Positions 36,046-47,507 of a DNA stretch of 64,000 nucleotides are shown here, piece by piece. Location of the stretch: NCBI GenBank assembly GCA_037157565.1, contig JAZHRO010000003.1, positions 72,294,501 to 72,358,500 on the forward strand, written 5' to 3'. Each line of letters opens with the position of its first letter. Position 1 is the first letter of the stretch. A program made the translations under genes and the position numbers. The DNA comes from Thalassia testudinum (taxonomy: Eukaryota > Streptophyta > Magnoliopsida > Alismatales > Hydrocharitaceae). The notes under the pieces are model-generated. The model ran no database searches. It was not told where the DNA came from and saw only the letters and a list, made by a program, of their open reading frames with translations.

Positions 36046-38220
36046 TGTTTTCGTGCGAGTCAATGTTAAAATAAATGCATCGTAGTATAGTTGAAATCGC
36101 TCGAAAACAAATGAATTTTATTACTCGAAGTTTTAAATCAGAGCTCGAACATGCATAGAAAATTAGGGTCTAAAAATCAGGAACACAACTTTAAGATTTA
36201 ATATAATATGCAATGAAAACCAAATTATAATGCAAAAATACAATGTCAATGTATAAGGGAGTAGCACAGAAAAATATGGACGTCTGATTTCCAAAATCAG
36301 ATGTCTTAAATATAAAATTGCTACAGTGCTTCTTGGCTGTCTGTCTCTGATCTTCTTCTTTCATTTCTTTCGTCCATTCTCTATCTCTGACGGCCTTCTT
36401 TCTTCTTGGCTTCTTCTTCTTCTTCCTTCTATGATTTCTTCTTTCTTCTCTGATTTATTTCTTTGCTCTTGCCCTTGTCTTCTTCTTCCTCTTCTTTCTC
36501 CTTTCCTTCTTCTCTGACTTTAGCTTCTTTTCAGCTTTGCCTTCTCTTTAGATCGGCCTTCTCCTTCCTTAGCTTCTCTGGCTGCCGCCCTCTCCCTCCT
36601 TGGCTTTCTCTTCTTCTCCTGAGAGAAAAACCAACCCCTACCCTCCCCTGCGATCTCTCTTCTGCCTTCTCTCTTTGGCTTGCTTTCCTAGAGCCTTCTC
36701 AGGTTATCGAGTCGAGTATGTGCGCCCGGGACCAGGCCCACCGGCATGCATGGTGAGTGAGGACTGAAGGAAAATCGGGTATACAGGTCAGAGCCAGGTC
36801 CGCGGGTAGTGGGGTCATGGACGAGGCAATGAGGGTGAGAGGGACCTCACCCCATGGTCATGAGGCGATAAGCCACTGTGACCTTTTCAACTTACATCAC
36901 TGCGCCCGCTCACGATCTTCCGAGGTGGGACTATGTTGTCCCACCTTCTTTGTGAGCACCCGCAGCAGACGTTCTCGTCCAATTGCAGCAGCTACATGGG
37001 CGTTGACACTAATTGCTGGGCTGAAGATGTGCGTGAAAGGAATCTGCATGACCTGGCACTTCTTGCCTGGAGCGAGGAGTCCTAGGTGAGGATTCCAAGC
37101 AAGCTTTGTGCTTCATCAATGGCGGCGAAGGTCTCAAACCCTGTCAACAAGAAAATAGCCTTGCAGCCTCGTTAGAACATGCAAGGAGCTTTGCCTGAAC
37201 ACGGGGAAGGTGGTATGGTGGTCGATGTGGTGTGGGGTGGCCTAAGCGTGCGTGCCTGGGTCACCCTGTGGGTGTGAAGGTGGGTCTGTTGGGGGGGTGT
37301 TCTGGGTGCTTAGCGCGGTGAATGGAGTGAGGGGTTAGGGTCAGCGAGGTGTGGTGGTTCTCGTGAGGTAGTTGGTGAGGTGGATGGAGGCATGGAGCGA
37401 TGGGAACATCTCGCTAGAGGTCTGGTCGGAGATGGAGAAGGTGACGGTGGTTTGTTAGCGTCGAGGCATATTTACGAAAATAAATGGTAGAAAATTGATG
37501 AGAAGAGAGAGAGGACTTAACTGAGGGTGGATAGACGAAGGGCGATGCAGAGGAGGCGGCCAGCTTGTACTGCCGTCGCCGAAGGCAAAGGACTTAGTGG
37601 GAGGAGGGCAGCGACGACAAGGGGTTTGTAGGGACATCGACTGGTGCTATGCAACGCAGACGAAGGGGATAAAGGGAACCTTGCCACTAGTATTGTGGTA
37701 AAGCGACGAGAGAGAGGGAGAAGAGTCGTCGGATCTTGCTGGAAGGTTGAGCCGAGGGTGAAGAGACAAATTAGGAGGTATCTCTAGCCAATCTCAAGCT
37801 TAGGAGGTGCGGAATGATCTGGGAAGGCTTTTATAGGCCCTGGCAGGAGGACTTGTGCATGGAAGTCAAGCTTCCAAGCACGGTCATGTCGTCGAAGATG
37901 GAAACTCAGAGAGACCCAAATCTCTCATGCGTTCGCATGAGAGATTCGGTAGGAATTAAGGCTTGATAATGGGTTCACATGAGAGGAGATTTCTCAGGGA
38001 ATCTCCCTTTCAATTTTGAAAGGGATTCTCTGAGGAATCAGGGAGTTCTTTCCCTTGATACCTCGCAGGAGTAGGATTCCCTTCGCTGTAATGGCAGAGG
38101 GACTGAATTGCAAAGAACGACGAGGAAGTTAGGGTGGCTTTTGTAGAGGTTTTCAAAAATTAGGGGTAGAAATGTAATTGGGCCAGACCTGTTTGCAAAG
38201 TAGGTCAAGGTGAATTCCCC
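36046..38220 (-). mobile_element. Element E: 5' LTR, part next to the primer site
   Basis: Matches 25036-27200 of the 3' LTR. Contains the GACGTC hairpin (36279-36305), TATA box CCTATAAAAG (37828-37837) and the inverted repeats 37855-37881 and 37919-37946. Ends at the F insertion with TCCCC (38216-38220). The remainder of this LTR is at 49913-50452. Confidence 0.9.
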
Positions 38221-39054
38221 TATTTACAACACTTGATCGGGTTTTAAAAAGGAGGAATTGCAGTATAGTCGAAAAAGCATTGAAAACAAATAAGAATTTT
38301 TATTACACGATTGTTGAGTCCGAGGTCAAACTTTAGGAGCAAATGGAATTTATTCACTAATCTCAATAAGTGTAATTTGAGCACTTAAAGTTACTCAAAA
38401 TCTAATTCAAAATATAAAGTAGGAGTTTATGAATTATAAAATGTAGAAAAATAGAGAGATTGATAGGAATAGGATAAAAAGTTTGATTCTTCTTCTCTTG
38501 GCTCTCTCTTTAGCTTCCTCTTCATTTCTTTCTTGATTCTTCTTTCCTTCTGTGCCTTCTCTCCTTCTCGACTTCTTTTATTTCTTTTCCTCTTTGACTT
38601 TCTTCTTTGGATCCTCTCTGACTTTAGCTCTTTTTACTTCTAGCCGTGCCTTCTTTCTTCTTCTTTGATTTCTCTTTCCTTCTTCTTCCTTGGCTTTAGC
38701 TCTTCTTTCCTTTTCCTTTGGTCCTTGGCTTCTTCTTCCTTCCTTAGCTTCCTATTTCTTCTTCTTTATCTTCTTCTTCCTTGATTTCTTTCCTTTAGCT
38801 TAGCCTTTGCCTTTTCTTCCTTAGCTCCTCTACAGCTGTAGCTTCCTCTCCCTTCTTCCTTTCCCTGCACACACGAGTGCAAAACCTACCCCGACCCTCC
38901 CCCGCGTACACACTCTCTCTATTTCCCTCTTTGGATCGCTCTCCCAGAGCCAATCGGGTATTCAGATCAAGTCACATGCACCCGGGTCCAGGCGCACCGA
39001 TGTGGGTGGTGCGTGAGGAGTGTTGGGTAAACGGGTTAGGCAAGCCAGGTCCCT

Positions 39055-40778
39055 TGTTGAAGCTACGGGTTACTACGCTGTCGTATTTGGTTTTGAAAAC
39101 CTGTCGTTGTGCTTTGAAAGCGAAGAACTCGTGTTCAACAAATAAAATTTACACTGAAATAGAAATCCTGCGTCTAACTTAGGGAAGCGGACATTTTATT
39201 AAAAATACGTGCTTGTTTTATTTGTCACAAAACATAATAGCTTGTTGAAACTATTTAACAAATAATAAATTCAAGAGACACAAAGAGAATATTACAAATA
39301 AATGCAAAAGGAATGTAGAATCAACATGAATTTCACTATCAAAAGCTGTTCATTACACTACTCATTACGACTAAAAAGTGGGAAATGATTACACTAGAAA
39401 GTGGTAAATCTATTCTAGAAAGCAGTAAAAAGAATGGAGAGAGAGATATCCTCCTCGACGATCGTTTGGAGGATGAGCTGGACGGGATGATGCCTGGAAG
39501 ATGGGAAACGGAGTAGGAAGAATGAGAACGAAGCAGCACGTCATCATCGTAGCGGGATCCACTTCTCGAAAGTAGAGAGAGGACAACTGCAGGATACTCC
39601 ACGAAAGGGGACGAAGGTAGAAAAATTAAGATTTTTACTCACGAGGAGCATCCTGGGTTTGGGAGAAGCTCTTAGAGCTTTGGAGGGAATGAGGGCAATT
39701 AGGTCATTTTATGTTGAAAATCATTAATTCAAGACCTTTAGTGATGGATAAATCCATCACTAAAGGCCTGAACGTTGGCGTAGCCGGTGGCACACACGTG
39801 CCCGCTCACCTCCTTGCGCTCAACTCCTATCCACGTTCTCTCAACCTTTGTCGTTCGATCGTGAGATCTAATGGTTGAGAACGCATCCCCGCCGCTTCAA
39901 CTGCGTGCCTCATCGCGTGCGATGAGGCATTTCCTTGCCGCATCAGATGGCACGTGGATTTGATTGGGCGCACGCAGCCTCCCGATCTCCATTGCGCGCT
40001 CAAATGTGCCCGCTCGCCCACGGCCCATCGTAGCTCTTCTCGTGGCTCGAACCCGCGCCCTATCGCTGCCGAACACCTTATCCACTACACTGTGCACGTG
40101 GATGGGAGGGCGGTGTGCTATAGTGGCGCACAATCTAGACCGTTGGATTGAGATCCAACGGTCGAGGCTGCATCTTCATTTGGCTTTAGGAAATGAAGCC
40201 ATCGGCTGGGATCCACTCTCAGCCATTGGATCTTGATCCAACAGCAGAGAGGCGTTGGCACTAGAGGCTTCAGTGGTTGTGAGCGGCCGGCTGGGCAACC
40301 GAGATGGCACCACGTGGTGCCATCTTGGCCGTCCATCTTCTGGATGATGTAGATGGTCCCACGGGTATCGGATAAGTTGATTTTCGCGCCATTAGGCTGC
40401 GATTGTCGATTCAAATCCATCCGTGTAGTTGGATTTGTCATCTAAAGTGCAGATTAACACCATCTTGGCCCTTGATCTTCTAGGGTTCCTCAGTCTCTAT
40501 CTGATGTAACGGATATCGGATTAGGGCGATCTTGGAGTCGTTGAACTCCAATCGTCATCCTGATCAGATCCGTATGATTGGATCTTCGATCCGAGGTCCT
40601 GATAAAAAGCCGCCCTATCCCTGAACATAAAATGAGACAATTAACCTCCATTTTATTCAGACTAATCTAAATGCAAGATGATGCTTGCTGTGGAATATCT
40701 ATAGTATGTAATGCAATTCTATTCTTAAGAACATGTATAAGTAGACATTTTATGTAATATAAACATGTTTACATATCT
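39055..40778 (-). mobile_element. Solo LTR D (C family)
   Basis: Reverse complement of the C LTR over its full length: plus start TGTTGAAG equals the C end TTCAACA; plus end is near ACATATCT at 40778. No internal sequence. The flanks (TCCCT and GTGTA) do not match, so the target duplication has decayed or the ends are off by a few bases. It carries a perfect 24-bp palindrome around CACGTG (40302-40325), the TAGTGATGG palindrome (39735-39766) and a tRNA-like stretch (40044-40088). Confidence 0.85.
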
Positions 40779-42018
40779 GTGTAGCATGGGTCATGGATGA
40801 GGTGGGTGAGCAGATGAGTGGACCTCACCCCATGTTTCGAGGCAACCAAGAGAAAACACTAGAACAATATAAACTACTCACCTGCACTGAAAACTACCAA
40901 GGTGGGACTAAAGTCCCACCTGCTTCTTCGCACGGACGTAGGGAGAACGCCTGCTCAATTGTTGCAGCTATGGTCGATGTAGCCTTCAATTGCTAGGTGC
41001 GAAAGGGTCATGGAATGTTTCTACTCACCTGGGCCTCTACTGCCTGGAGCAATGCGACCTGGAGCGAGCTTGCGAGCTCCTTTATGCCTGCTCTATTGGC
41101 GGCGGAGGTTGGACCTACGTTTCAAGCAATACGCCTTTTCGGCCTCATTAGAACACTTAGGCAGCTTTGCTGTGGTACGGCGAAGGTGCTGCGGAAGGTT
41201 GCTGGCCATGGGGTGGCCTAGGCACGCATGCCTAGGTCGCTCTGTGGTTGTGATGATGGGTTTAGTCAGGGGGAGTTTGTGGAGGTGATGGCAGTCGATG
41301 AAGATGGGGAAAGTGCTCAGTGGATGATGGCGAAGGTTTTGAGGGGTCTGGCAAGGTGGATGGAGGTGTGAAGGTGACGGAGACACCTCGCCGATGGTCT
41401 GCTGGAGGTGGAGAAGATGATGGTGGTCTGCGATGTCGAGGGGTCGAAAGTAAAAATAAAGAAAAAGGAAATGAAGAGAGGAGAGAGGGGAAGAGTTTTA
41501 ACCTACTTAAGGGATGAAGGGAGATAGGAGGGTGGCTGGCACATACCTGTCATTGCCGGAGAAGAAAGTTCCAATGGAGGGAGAATGGCGACGACAAAGG
41601 GGTGTTGGGCGCCAGTGCTGGTGCGGTGCGATGCGGAGGAAGGAGGTGAAGATGGCTCTACCACTAGTATTGTGGCAGAGTGACATGAAGGAGGAGGAGG
41701 AGTCGCCGGAACCTGCTAGATGCTTGGTCATTGGAGAAGAAAAGAAATTGGAGGGTTTACTCTGGCCAAGCCAAGCTAAATCTGAGCAGCCGAATCAGGA
41801 GGTCATTTTATAGGTACTGGCAAAGGCTCTTATGCTTGGAAGACAAGCTTCCAAGCGCAAGAATCCTCACTGGAGTAGGAATTTGAGAGGGTTGCCCATG
41901 TCTCTCGAGCATTCACACAAGAGCCTGGGTGCAAATCAAGGCTGGAGATTGCATTCAGATGATAGGGAATTCCTCAGAGAATCTCCCTTTCAAATCTGAG
42001 ATGGGATCTTTGAGGAAT

Positions 42019-43832
42019 TGATGAGTCCATTTTAATGGACTATTATTAAGCCTAAGTTAACTTTAATCTTACCTTTTAGATTTGTTAATAACTAAATTAA
42101 GTTATAGAATGTTTGCATGCATCATTATTTAAGTTTACATTTACTTTATAGCATTCTATAACTTAATATGTAATAATTTTATGTTTTTATGTTGCAGGAG
42201 TAATAAGGGGAAAAGAACAAGGAGTTGGCGAGTAAACTTCCCCAACAAACAACCGGTGGCATATGTCTTTCTCCCCATCCTCCGGCCACCCTCAACAGCC
42301 GCCGGCCAAAAATATCAAGGGGATTTTGAAAATCCCTTGTAGTGCAGTAGGGGGAGGAGATAAAGAGGTGGGAAAAGTTGGAGAGCGGAGGATCTTCTTC
42401 TCCCCTTGGGGGGGAACCATCATCTAGGAACTGTGTGCACTGTGAACCAAGCTTCTTCCTCCAGCCACGCCTAAAGGCGAAACCACATTCGCACAGGCAA
42501 CTCTTCGCATGCCCTTCATGCTAGCCACAGTCTCCACTATAGTGCCATCACCGCACTAGCCTGCACCGTCGCCAGCACCCCTGTAGGCACCCGCTCTGCC
42601 CTCGCCACCCATGCCCGCAGGCATGCGCTCTTCTGCAAGCACCCACCCGCACCCTCGCAGGCATTTCCCCGCACCGCCTCCTCCAGCGCCATTCACTAAA
42701 GGCGCTGCACTACTCACACAACCGCGCCTCCAGTGCCCACCGCAGTCGCCCATCGCCTGCAAACCTGTTCAGAACCAGCACCCCATCCTGCGTCTGCCGC
42801 ACCTGCATAGCGCCCCCCTCCGCAGGTGCTGCATGCCAGCAACCGTTCCATCACCTCCGCATGCCCCTCTCAGGCACCGCAGGCACTGCATCTCCTGTAG
42901 GCGCTATCACCCGTCTCCTGTACCACCGACCTTCACCCTCTAGCGTAGGGGTGCCCTCTACAGGCGCTGCAGAATGCCATAGTGCACCCGCACATTGCCT
43001 CCCTTCAGCGCGCCTCCCCTCTGCAGGCCACCCTCGCCGCAGCGCCTCCACCTTGCGTGCCCCTGCCAGGCTCGCACCCACACAGCGCTTCCCTACAGGT
43101 GCGCACAGGCGTGCACCAGCTCGCACCTATGCCAGCGACAAGTGCATGGCCGCGAGGCTGCAGTAGAGGCAGCCTCCTCTAATAGGCCGACAACCCTCCT
43201 CTGCCAGCCACCTCCAGCTACCGCGTCACTACCGTTGCGTAGCTCTCGTCAAGCTGCACCTCCCTACCGACTCTCGCGGCCAACCGTGCGTGGCCGCACA
43301 CGAGAGGAGGAGAGAGGAGAAATCCTCTATTTTTACCTCTATTAATAATTACATTCAATGCCATTGTCAAGTTTATATTAATATTTTATTCTGGCCGATT
43401 GCACTGATGCACTCAGATTTTCCTGAAATTGTTTTACTTATGTTATGTGCATGTTTCCATCTTGAAGTTCAAATTTGAATCGCATGAAAGTTGAATTCGC
43501 ATGGTACGGCAGTACACATGCATCTTACGCATATTTTTGGGGCTTAATTCCTGACATGAAAACTACATAAACACCCCTAAACTTTTAAGGAAATTGCAAA
43601 CTTCATTTAAGATAGCATTTTCCTCGTATTAAAGTTGCAGAAGAGTTTGCGAAGTGTGTATTCCTTGACTCGTGAATTTATTGGTCTAGTCCTCTCTATG
43701 GATACGACATCCATTATTGTGGTTTAAATTCATATCTGTTTAATATTTGATTGAGAGATTTTCCACCACCTTTTGTGCTACAATGATTTATTATCTTAAT
43801 ATTAATTATTCAAAGTGAAAATCGCTCTGTCA
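42019..43832 (+). mobile_element. Element G: 5' LTR
   Basis: TGATGAGTCC to CTCTGTCA. A G+C-rich tract at about 42440-43300 is dense in GCAGGCAC-like words; the reading frames through it are compositional artefacts. About 100 bp near 43160-43260 are missing from the 3' LTR. The end is AT-rich with a long shared segment (43340-43832). Confidence 0.9.
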
Positions 43833-43835
43833 AAT

Positions 43836-43853
43836 TGGCACCGTTGACGGGGA
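43836..43853 (+). promoter_or_regulatory. Primer binding site of element G (tRNA-Asp-like)
   Basis: TGGCACCGTTGACGGGGA, two differences from the tRNA-Asp complement, three bases after the LTR. Confidence 0.85.
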
Positions 43854-45068
43854 GGCAACAGACGCAATAGATTCACATTATTATTTTTTGAATATTCTGA
43901 GTTGCGCAATCATCTGATCATTTTTATTATTGTGCGAGGAATCTGACATGGCGACAGGCGCAGCAAAGTGATGACATTGACCCTGAACGACGAGTAGGGT
44001 GGAGATGATCTTTATGGTGGACCTTGACGCCACCTGGAGGACGGCAACAGGAACACGTGGGCCTTGATCCCACGCCCATAGGCTTATGGAGAGGACTATT
44101 TCTATTTTAGTCAGTAGATCTCAGTTAGATTTAGTTAGATAGATATTAGAATTTAATTTCTGTCTTTTGGACCCTTGTCGAGTATTTTTGGGAATGTGTT
44201 TCCATTGCCACTTTTTTTCTTATCGCTCTTGTATGCGGGAGCGTATTTTCGGGAGCGTGTTACCATTTATTTAGATTATAGGATTATTTGAACTGCAATT
44301 CTGTTAGTTGGTTTGATTAGGTCTATTTGTTATTATTATTAAAAAAAAAAATCAAACTGGCCGCTAGAAGCTGCATATCTATAGGACGACCATCTAGGAC
44401 TGAATGAGCAGCATCTAGTTTATTTTTACTGCATTGCCTACATTGCACGGGGAAAGCTGGAGTAAGGTACGTCATCTCTTGAGCATCAATTACCTGTCTT
44501 GCATATGCATTGAACCTAAATCTAAGACCGCTAAAGTGCTTGAATCAAATTAATTCATTGGTCACTATAAAAATTGGGGTTGCAAAAAGGCTGGACCTTA
44601 AAATCTGTGACTGAAAATTGTGTGCAGAAGGATCTTGTTTGCTAAATTTCAAAAATCAAAACACAATCGTATGTTTGCACACTTGAGACACTGTGCACCT
44701 CATACATAAGGTCACTAGATAAATTTCTACCTCTCCTCTTTTGCACCACAAGGGAAGTTAGTCGAAAATCAACGAGCCTATCCACCAAGTTACTTCGGTT
44801 CCTCGTGTGTGGGCTCGATTCGAGACTTCCATCCCTTGCAAGTAGATTATAGGCACCAGCAAAGGTTGGCCTAGGAAGCATAATTTTTTTTTTTTGCAAA
44901 ACTTGTTTGGCCACCAATTGAACATTTAATTCTAAGACCTACAATCTACTAAAAACAAACCCCATTTAATTTGCATTTGCTTTGATAGTAGAACTCTCTA
45001 GGAAGTCTCTACTTGAATTCTGAATTCTTCTAAATCCTAAGAGAGATAAAATTATTTTGCTTAAAGAA
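43854..45068 (+). other. Element G: untranslated leader
   Basis: About 1.2 kb with an A run at 44340-44350 and a T run at 44884-44895. No supported gene; a minus-strand frame at 44642-44917 has no recognisable motif. Confidence 0.5.
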
Positions 45069-46707
45069 ATGGATCACCCTTACTTCGATCAGTTAGATTA
45101 TCAGAGTCAATACTTCCCATCTTTTAATCTGGATCCCATGCCTCGAGCGTATCCATCCTTTTATGGGTACATTGACAATTCATGGGATCATTCTTATTCT
45201 TATCCAAGGAGTAATGGCTTGATAACTCCCACTTTTGAGTAGAGCCTAGGAGCAGGATTTTCCAACCCTAGAATCCCTACTTCCATGCAAACACCCAACC
45301 CTCCCACCCTTCATGATTTTTCGTATCGAAGTTGGACCGATACCCCTAGGCAACCAGATCCTGAAATTGACTATCGTCCCTAACCTGATAATAGTAGCCT
45401 CTCCTCTTTGATGATAGAAATGCAAAAACAGCAAAAGGAAATAATGGAATCAATGGGACAGATGTTGTGGAATATTCAACAGTTAAATGAAGAAATAAGA
45501 CAACTTAGCAACATGCTTCCCAATAGTCCTCATCCCTACCCATACGATCATGATCATGAAAATAATTCTGAGGAACCTAATGACAATAGGGATACAATTT
45601 TATGTAGCTATCATATAGACTCTCCCAGTGAGGCATGGCCACTAGAGACAACGATCATAGTGATTATCCACTTGAACTATATTGGAGTCAAAAGCAAGGG
45701 AAGATGGTACCTCTTGAAGACCTTGTCCCCAAAGATAGTATTCTCCTTACCCTTAGCAACCCAGGTCAAGGTTATATTGTTCCTATCACTTCCCCTATTG
45801 ATTATTTGATAGAATCCCATTCTACCCTTAGTGAGCCTACTCCTGACCCTCTAGTTTGGGAATCAACACCTGCCATTCAGCATCCTGAGGATTTAAATGC
45901 AACCAATAAAGGTGACTGTAAGGGAATAAAGGATGATCAATTTTGGTCTCAGGGATATGAAGAGTCTATTTCTGAGGATGGGGATGCCCCAATAGAGGAA
46001 CCTGGACTGAAAATCTGGAGTGAATCACAGGGGAATTATTTATTATGTGAGGATTTACCTCTAGAGATAGAAATAATATGATAAAATCTAGATTCCTCCT
46101 TTCTTTTGAGAGTCATCCTCCATTAAAGCAGGAGTTGATATTAAAGGAGGACAAACAAAAGAATGAGAAGTCTATAGGAGACTCTTGGGGACAAAACACG
46201 TCAATTGAGGATTTATACCCTGAGGAGAATGACTAATTTGATGATATAGGCTTACTCCAAAATATTAAGACTGATCCTCCTTTTGGAATAATTAATGATA
46301 CTGATCCAACTCCTGTCTTCATTAAGGAATCACATATACACCCTGACAAAAATTTGAGTAATCCAAACGAATCTGGGGATGAGCTGAATAATAATGATTC
46401 TGACATTTTGACCCTACCATCATAAAGTTGTAATTGGGCGTCTACCCTTGATTCAAATATGACTTCGATCATTAATGCTAGGCAGGGTAACGTGAAGTTG
46501 TCTACAATTGTTAGGGAGTATACACAATCTGAATCATTGTTGGAATTGGACCTGACACTGACTAAGACTTCATTGGACTTAACCATTACCTTCCAGCACT
46601 ACCAACAACCCTTATACTCTCTAATAGATCCTTGGCTCAAATCTCTGCTCATGTACATTCTTTCTAGAGAACATATCAGGCCAGTACATCCTCGGGTAGA
46701 ATGGTGA
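45069..46707 (+). pseudogene. Element G: gag-like protein without recognisable capsid domain, broken
   Basis: Starts at ATG 45069 (product begins MDHPYFDQLDYQSQY), rich in Tyr, Pro, Asp and Ser. A stop at 45240 and another near 45380 interrupt it. 45408-45530 encodes a predicted coiled coil (EMQKQQKEIMESMGQMLWN). After a frame change, 45635-46081 encodes an acidic stretch (LELYWSQKQGKMVPLEDL, then many Glu/Asp), and 46459-46707 a short further piece. No zinc knuckle, protease or polymerase motif. Comparable in composition and position to the product of A. Function unknown; a particle or RNA-binding role is a guess from position. Confidence 0.5.
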
Positions 46708-47507
46708 GTGTGGATTGATGCTTGTACTTGTACTCTCGCCATTCAAGGGTTTGAACTAATAATGTGTATCTTTTAAAACCCATCCTACTCTAGAGGATCC
46801 TTGTTATCCTCCACTTATTCCATTTCGGGAGGTCCCTTTTCATATTCCGTTTATTATTCCTACACCACCCAAGGTAGCCAACGAGGTTCTTCACTTTCAT
46901 ATCTTTTGGCGAGCATTTGGTATCACGTTGCATCATCAGCTCGCCAACATCCATGGCTACCTATTTTCTAGGTTTGCACTGTTACGCATATTTTTAGGGC
47001 CTAACTTTGTCTCTTTGGAACCAGACTTATAAGTTCCTTCTAAGTCTGGCTGCTGACAGAAAATGCAACGCTTGTTGGGAGGCAACCCAGCGGTCGGAAT
47101 AACACCGTGTCAGGTGATGCTTTTCCTTTCTCCTCCTATTTTAATTTTACAATGGGGACATTGTAGGATTTAGGCATGGGGGGTGCATTTGCATTTTAGG
47201 AAGTATTCATGCATTTTGTTTAGCATATAAAGAAAAAAAAAATTTCCTCTTTTCTTCAGCTGATTGGGTTAGTCCCTAGCAAAATACCTTTGTCATGGGA
47301 GGTTTTTCTTCCTGAATTATTTCTTAAGCTTAGAATCAAGTAGATTTATTTCACATGCACGTAAACTTGGTAATGGATCTTTGAGGAAAACCAATAAGTA
47401 TTTGTAGTCTACTGAACCCTTGGGCAGTTCATAGGGAATCAGGCATACTATCTTCTAGTAGATCCACATCATATTTGTGAGAAGAAAGTAGGCATACTAT
47501 CTCTAGT
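46708..47507 (+). other. Element G: 3' noncoding region with PPT-like tract
   Basis: Contains CGCTTGTTGGGAGGCAACCC (47069-47088), a motif I recognise from 3' regions of plant gypsy elements, then hairpin CAATGGGGACATTG (47150-47163) and the tract TAGGCATGGGGGGTG (47171-47185). This tract is about 320 bp before the LTR; the sequence touching the LTR (GAAGAAAGTAGGCATAC, 47481-47497) is a weaker purine tract. Confidence 0.65.

Noticed and set aside
42611..43345. Overlapping Pro/Ala/His-rich frames on both strands
   Set aside because: Several frames are open at once because of high G+C; they lie in an LTR and do not match between the two G LTRs.
44642..44917. 91-codon minus-strand frame in the G leader
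   Set aside because: Antisense to the element, no recognisable motif and no sign of constraint.
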